Shown: positions 4,698 to 5,093 of the stretch, piece by piece
Layout of the letters: every line of letters starts with the position of its first letter
Position numbering within the stretch: the stretch's first letter is position 1
Assembly: GCA_947003675.1 (NCBI GenBank)
Contig: CAMQPJ010000115.1
Span: 1-5,093 of the forward strand
DNA: 5,093 bases
Direction: 5' to 3'
Source of the DNA: an uncultured Collinsella sp.
GTDB lineage: Bacteria > Actinomycetota > Coriobacteriia > Coriobacteriales > Coriobacteriaceae
Notes under the pieces: model-generated
What the model was told of the DNA's origin: nothing
Database searches by the model: none
Seen by the model: the letters and a program-made list of their open reading frames with translations, nothing else
Made by a program: the position numbers and the translations under genes

Positions 4698-5093
4698 ATG
4701 GATCTTATCGCCCAGCTCGCCGGCGAGCTCAACCTCAAGGCCGCCAACGTCGAGGCAGCCGTCAAGCTCATCGACGAGGGCAACACCATCCCCTTTATCT
4801 CGCGCTACCGCAAGGAAGCCACGGGCGGCATGGACGACGTCGCCCTGCGCGCACTCGACGAGCGCCTGTCCTACCTGCGCAATCTTGAGCAGCGCAAAGA
4901 GGACGTCATTCTGCTCATCGACGCCCAGGGCAAGCTCACGCCCGAACTCGAGCAGCAGATTCGCGAGGCCACGCAGCTGCAGCGTGTCGAGGACCTCTAC
5001 AAGCCCTACCGCAAAAAGCGCATGACCCGCGCGCAGAAGGCCCGCGAGGCAGGCCTGGAGCCGCTCGCCAACATGATCATCATGCAGGCCTCG
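4698..5093 (+). CDS. tex: Tex family RNA-binding transcription accessory protein, N-terminal part only
   Basis: Tex proteins are conserved cytosolic nucleic-acid-binding factors of roughly 700-800 residues, with an N-terminal helical region, a YqgF-like nuclease-fold domain, a helix-hairpin-helix pair and a C-terminal S1 RNA-binding domain. They are linked to transcription and RNA metabolism. Only the first 132 residues are in the window, with an open frame to the edge. The recognisable family motifs are IPFISRYRKEATGGMDD (31-47), the LxYLxNLEQRKEDVI helix after it, GKLTPEL, and EDLYKPYRKKRMTRAQKAREAGLEPLA ending near residue 124. The ATG at 4698 has AAGGAG (4688-4693) four bases upstream. 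The gene follows a 411-bp gap containing a terminator and the palindromic element, so it is probably transcribed on its own and unrelated to the catabolic set. Identification is strong from the N-terminal motif set alone. Confidence 0.95.
   Translation, partial: MDLIAQLAGELNLKAANVEAAVKLIDEGNTIPFISRYRKEATGGMDDVALRALDERLSYLRNLEQRKEDVILLIDAQGKLTPELEQQIREATQLQRVEDLYKPYRKKRMTRAQKAREAGLEPLANMIIMQAS

Noticed and set aside
4073..4789. Minus-strand open frame of 238 codons across the gap before tex
   Set aside because: It spans the end of the Gfo/Idh gene, a terminator, the palindromic element and the tex start. It has no ribosome binding site or domain I recognise.

Overview
The window looks like a stretch of chromosome from a GC-rich actinobacterium of the class Coriobacteriia, most likely Collinsella or a close relative. 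This rests on strong G/C preference at third codon positions, AGGAG-type ribosome binding sites, and the overall feel of the proteins. It is an inference, not a database match. Five protein genes are supported: two run off the window edges and three are complete.

Layout. At the left edge, on the minus strand, lies the N-terminal ~245 residues of a LysR-type transcription regulator (1-737). It is divergent from a three-gene plus-strand set across a 234-bp AT-richer intergenic region (738-971) that holds a plausible sigma-70-like promoter, two dyads that could be operators, and a hairpin in the predicted 5' leader. The plus-strand set is a classical short-chain dehydrogenase/reductase (972-1853), a 12-helix major facilitator transporter resembling the oxalate/formate antiporter (OFA) family (1919-3175), and a Gfo/Idh/MocA-family dehydrogenase (3246-4286). 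Both short gaps inside the set contain hairpins; the one before the Gfo/Idh gene is a near-perfect 14-bp stem. The set ends in a compound hairpin followed by a good intrinsic terminator (4359-4394).

The gap 4287-4697 has no protein gene. Beyond the terminator it contains a ~160-bp element (4456-4615) bounded by long inverted arms, 18 bp of them perfect, whose interior can fold into several smaller hairpins. It is either a small palindromic mobile repeat (MITE-like) or a structured RNA. The right edge holds the first 132 codons of tex, an S1-domain RNA-binding transcription accessory protein, which looks unrelated to the catabolic set.

How the genes may work together: the divergent LysR protein probably controls the transporter and the two NAD(P)-dependent oxidoreductases in response to a small molecule. 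The transporter would import an organic acid or polyol-like compound, and the SDR and Gfo/Idh enzymes would oxidise, reduce or epimerise it. The substrate cannot be read from the sequence. I see no defence system, CRISPR array, tRNA or rRNA. The most unusual object here is the palindromic element ahead of tex.
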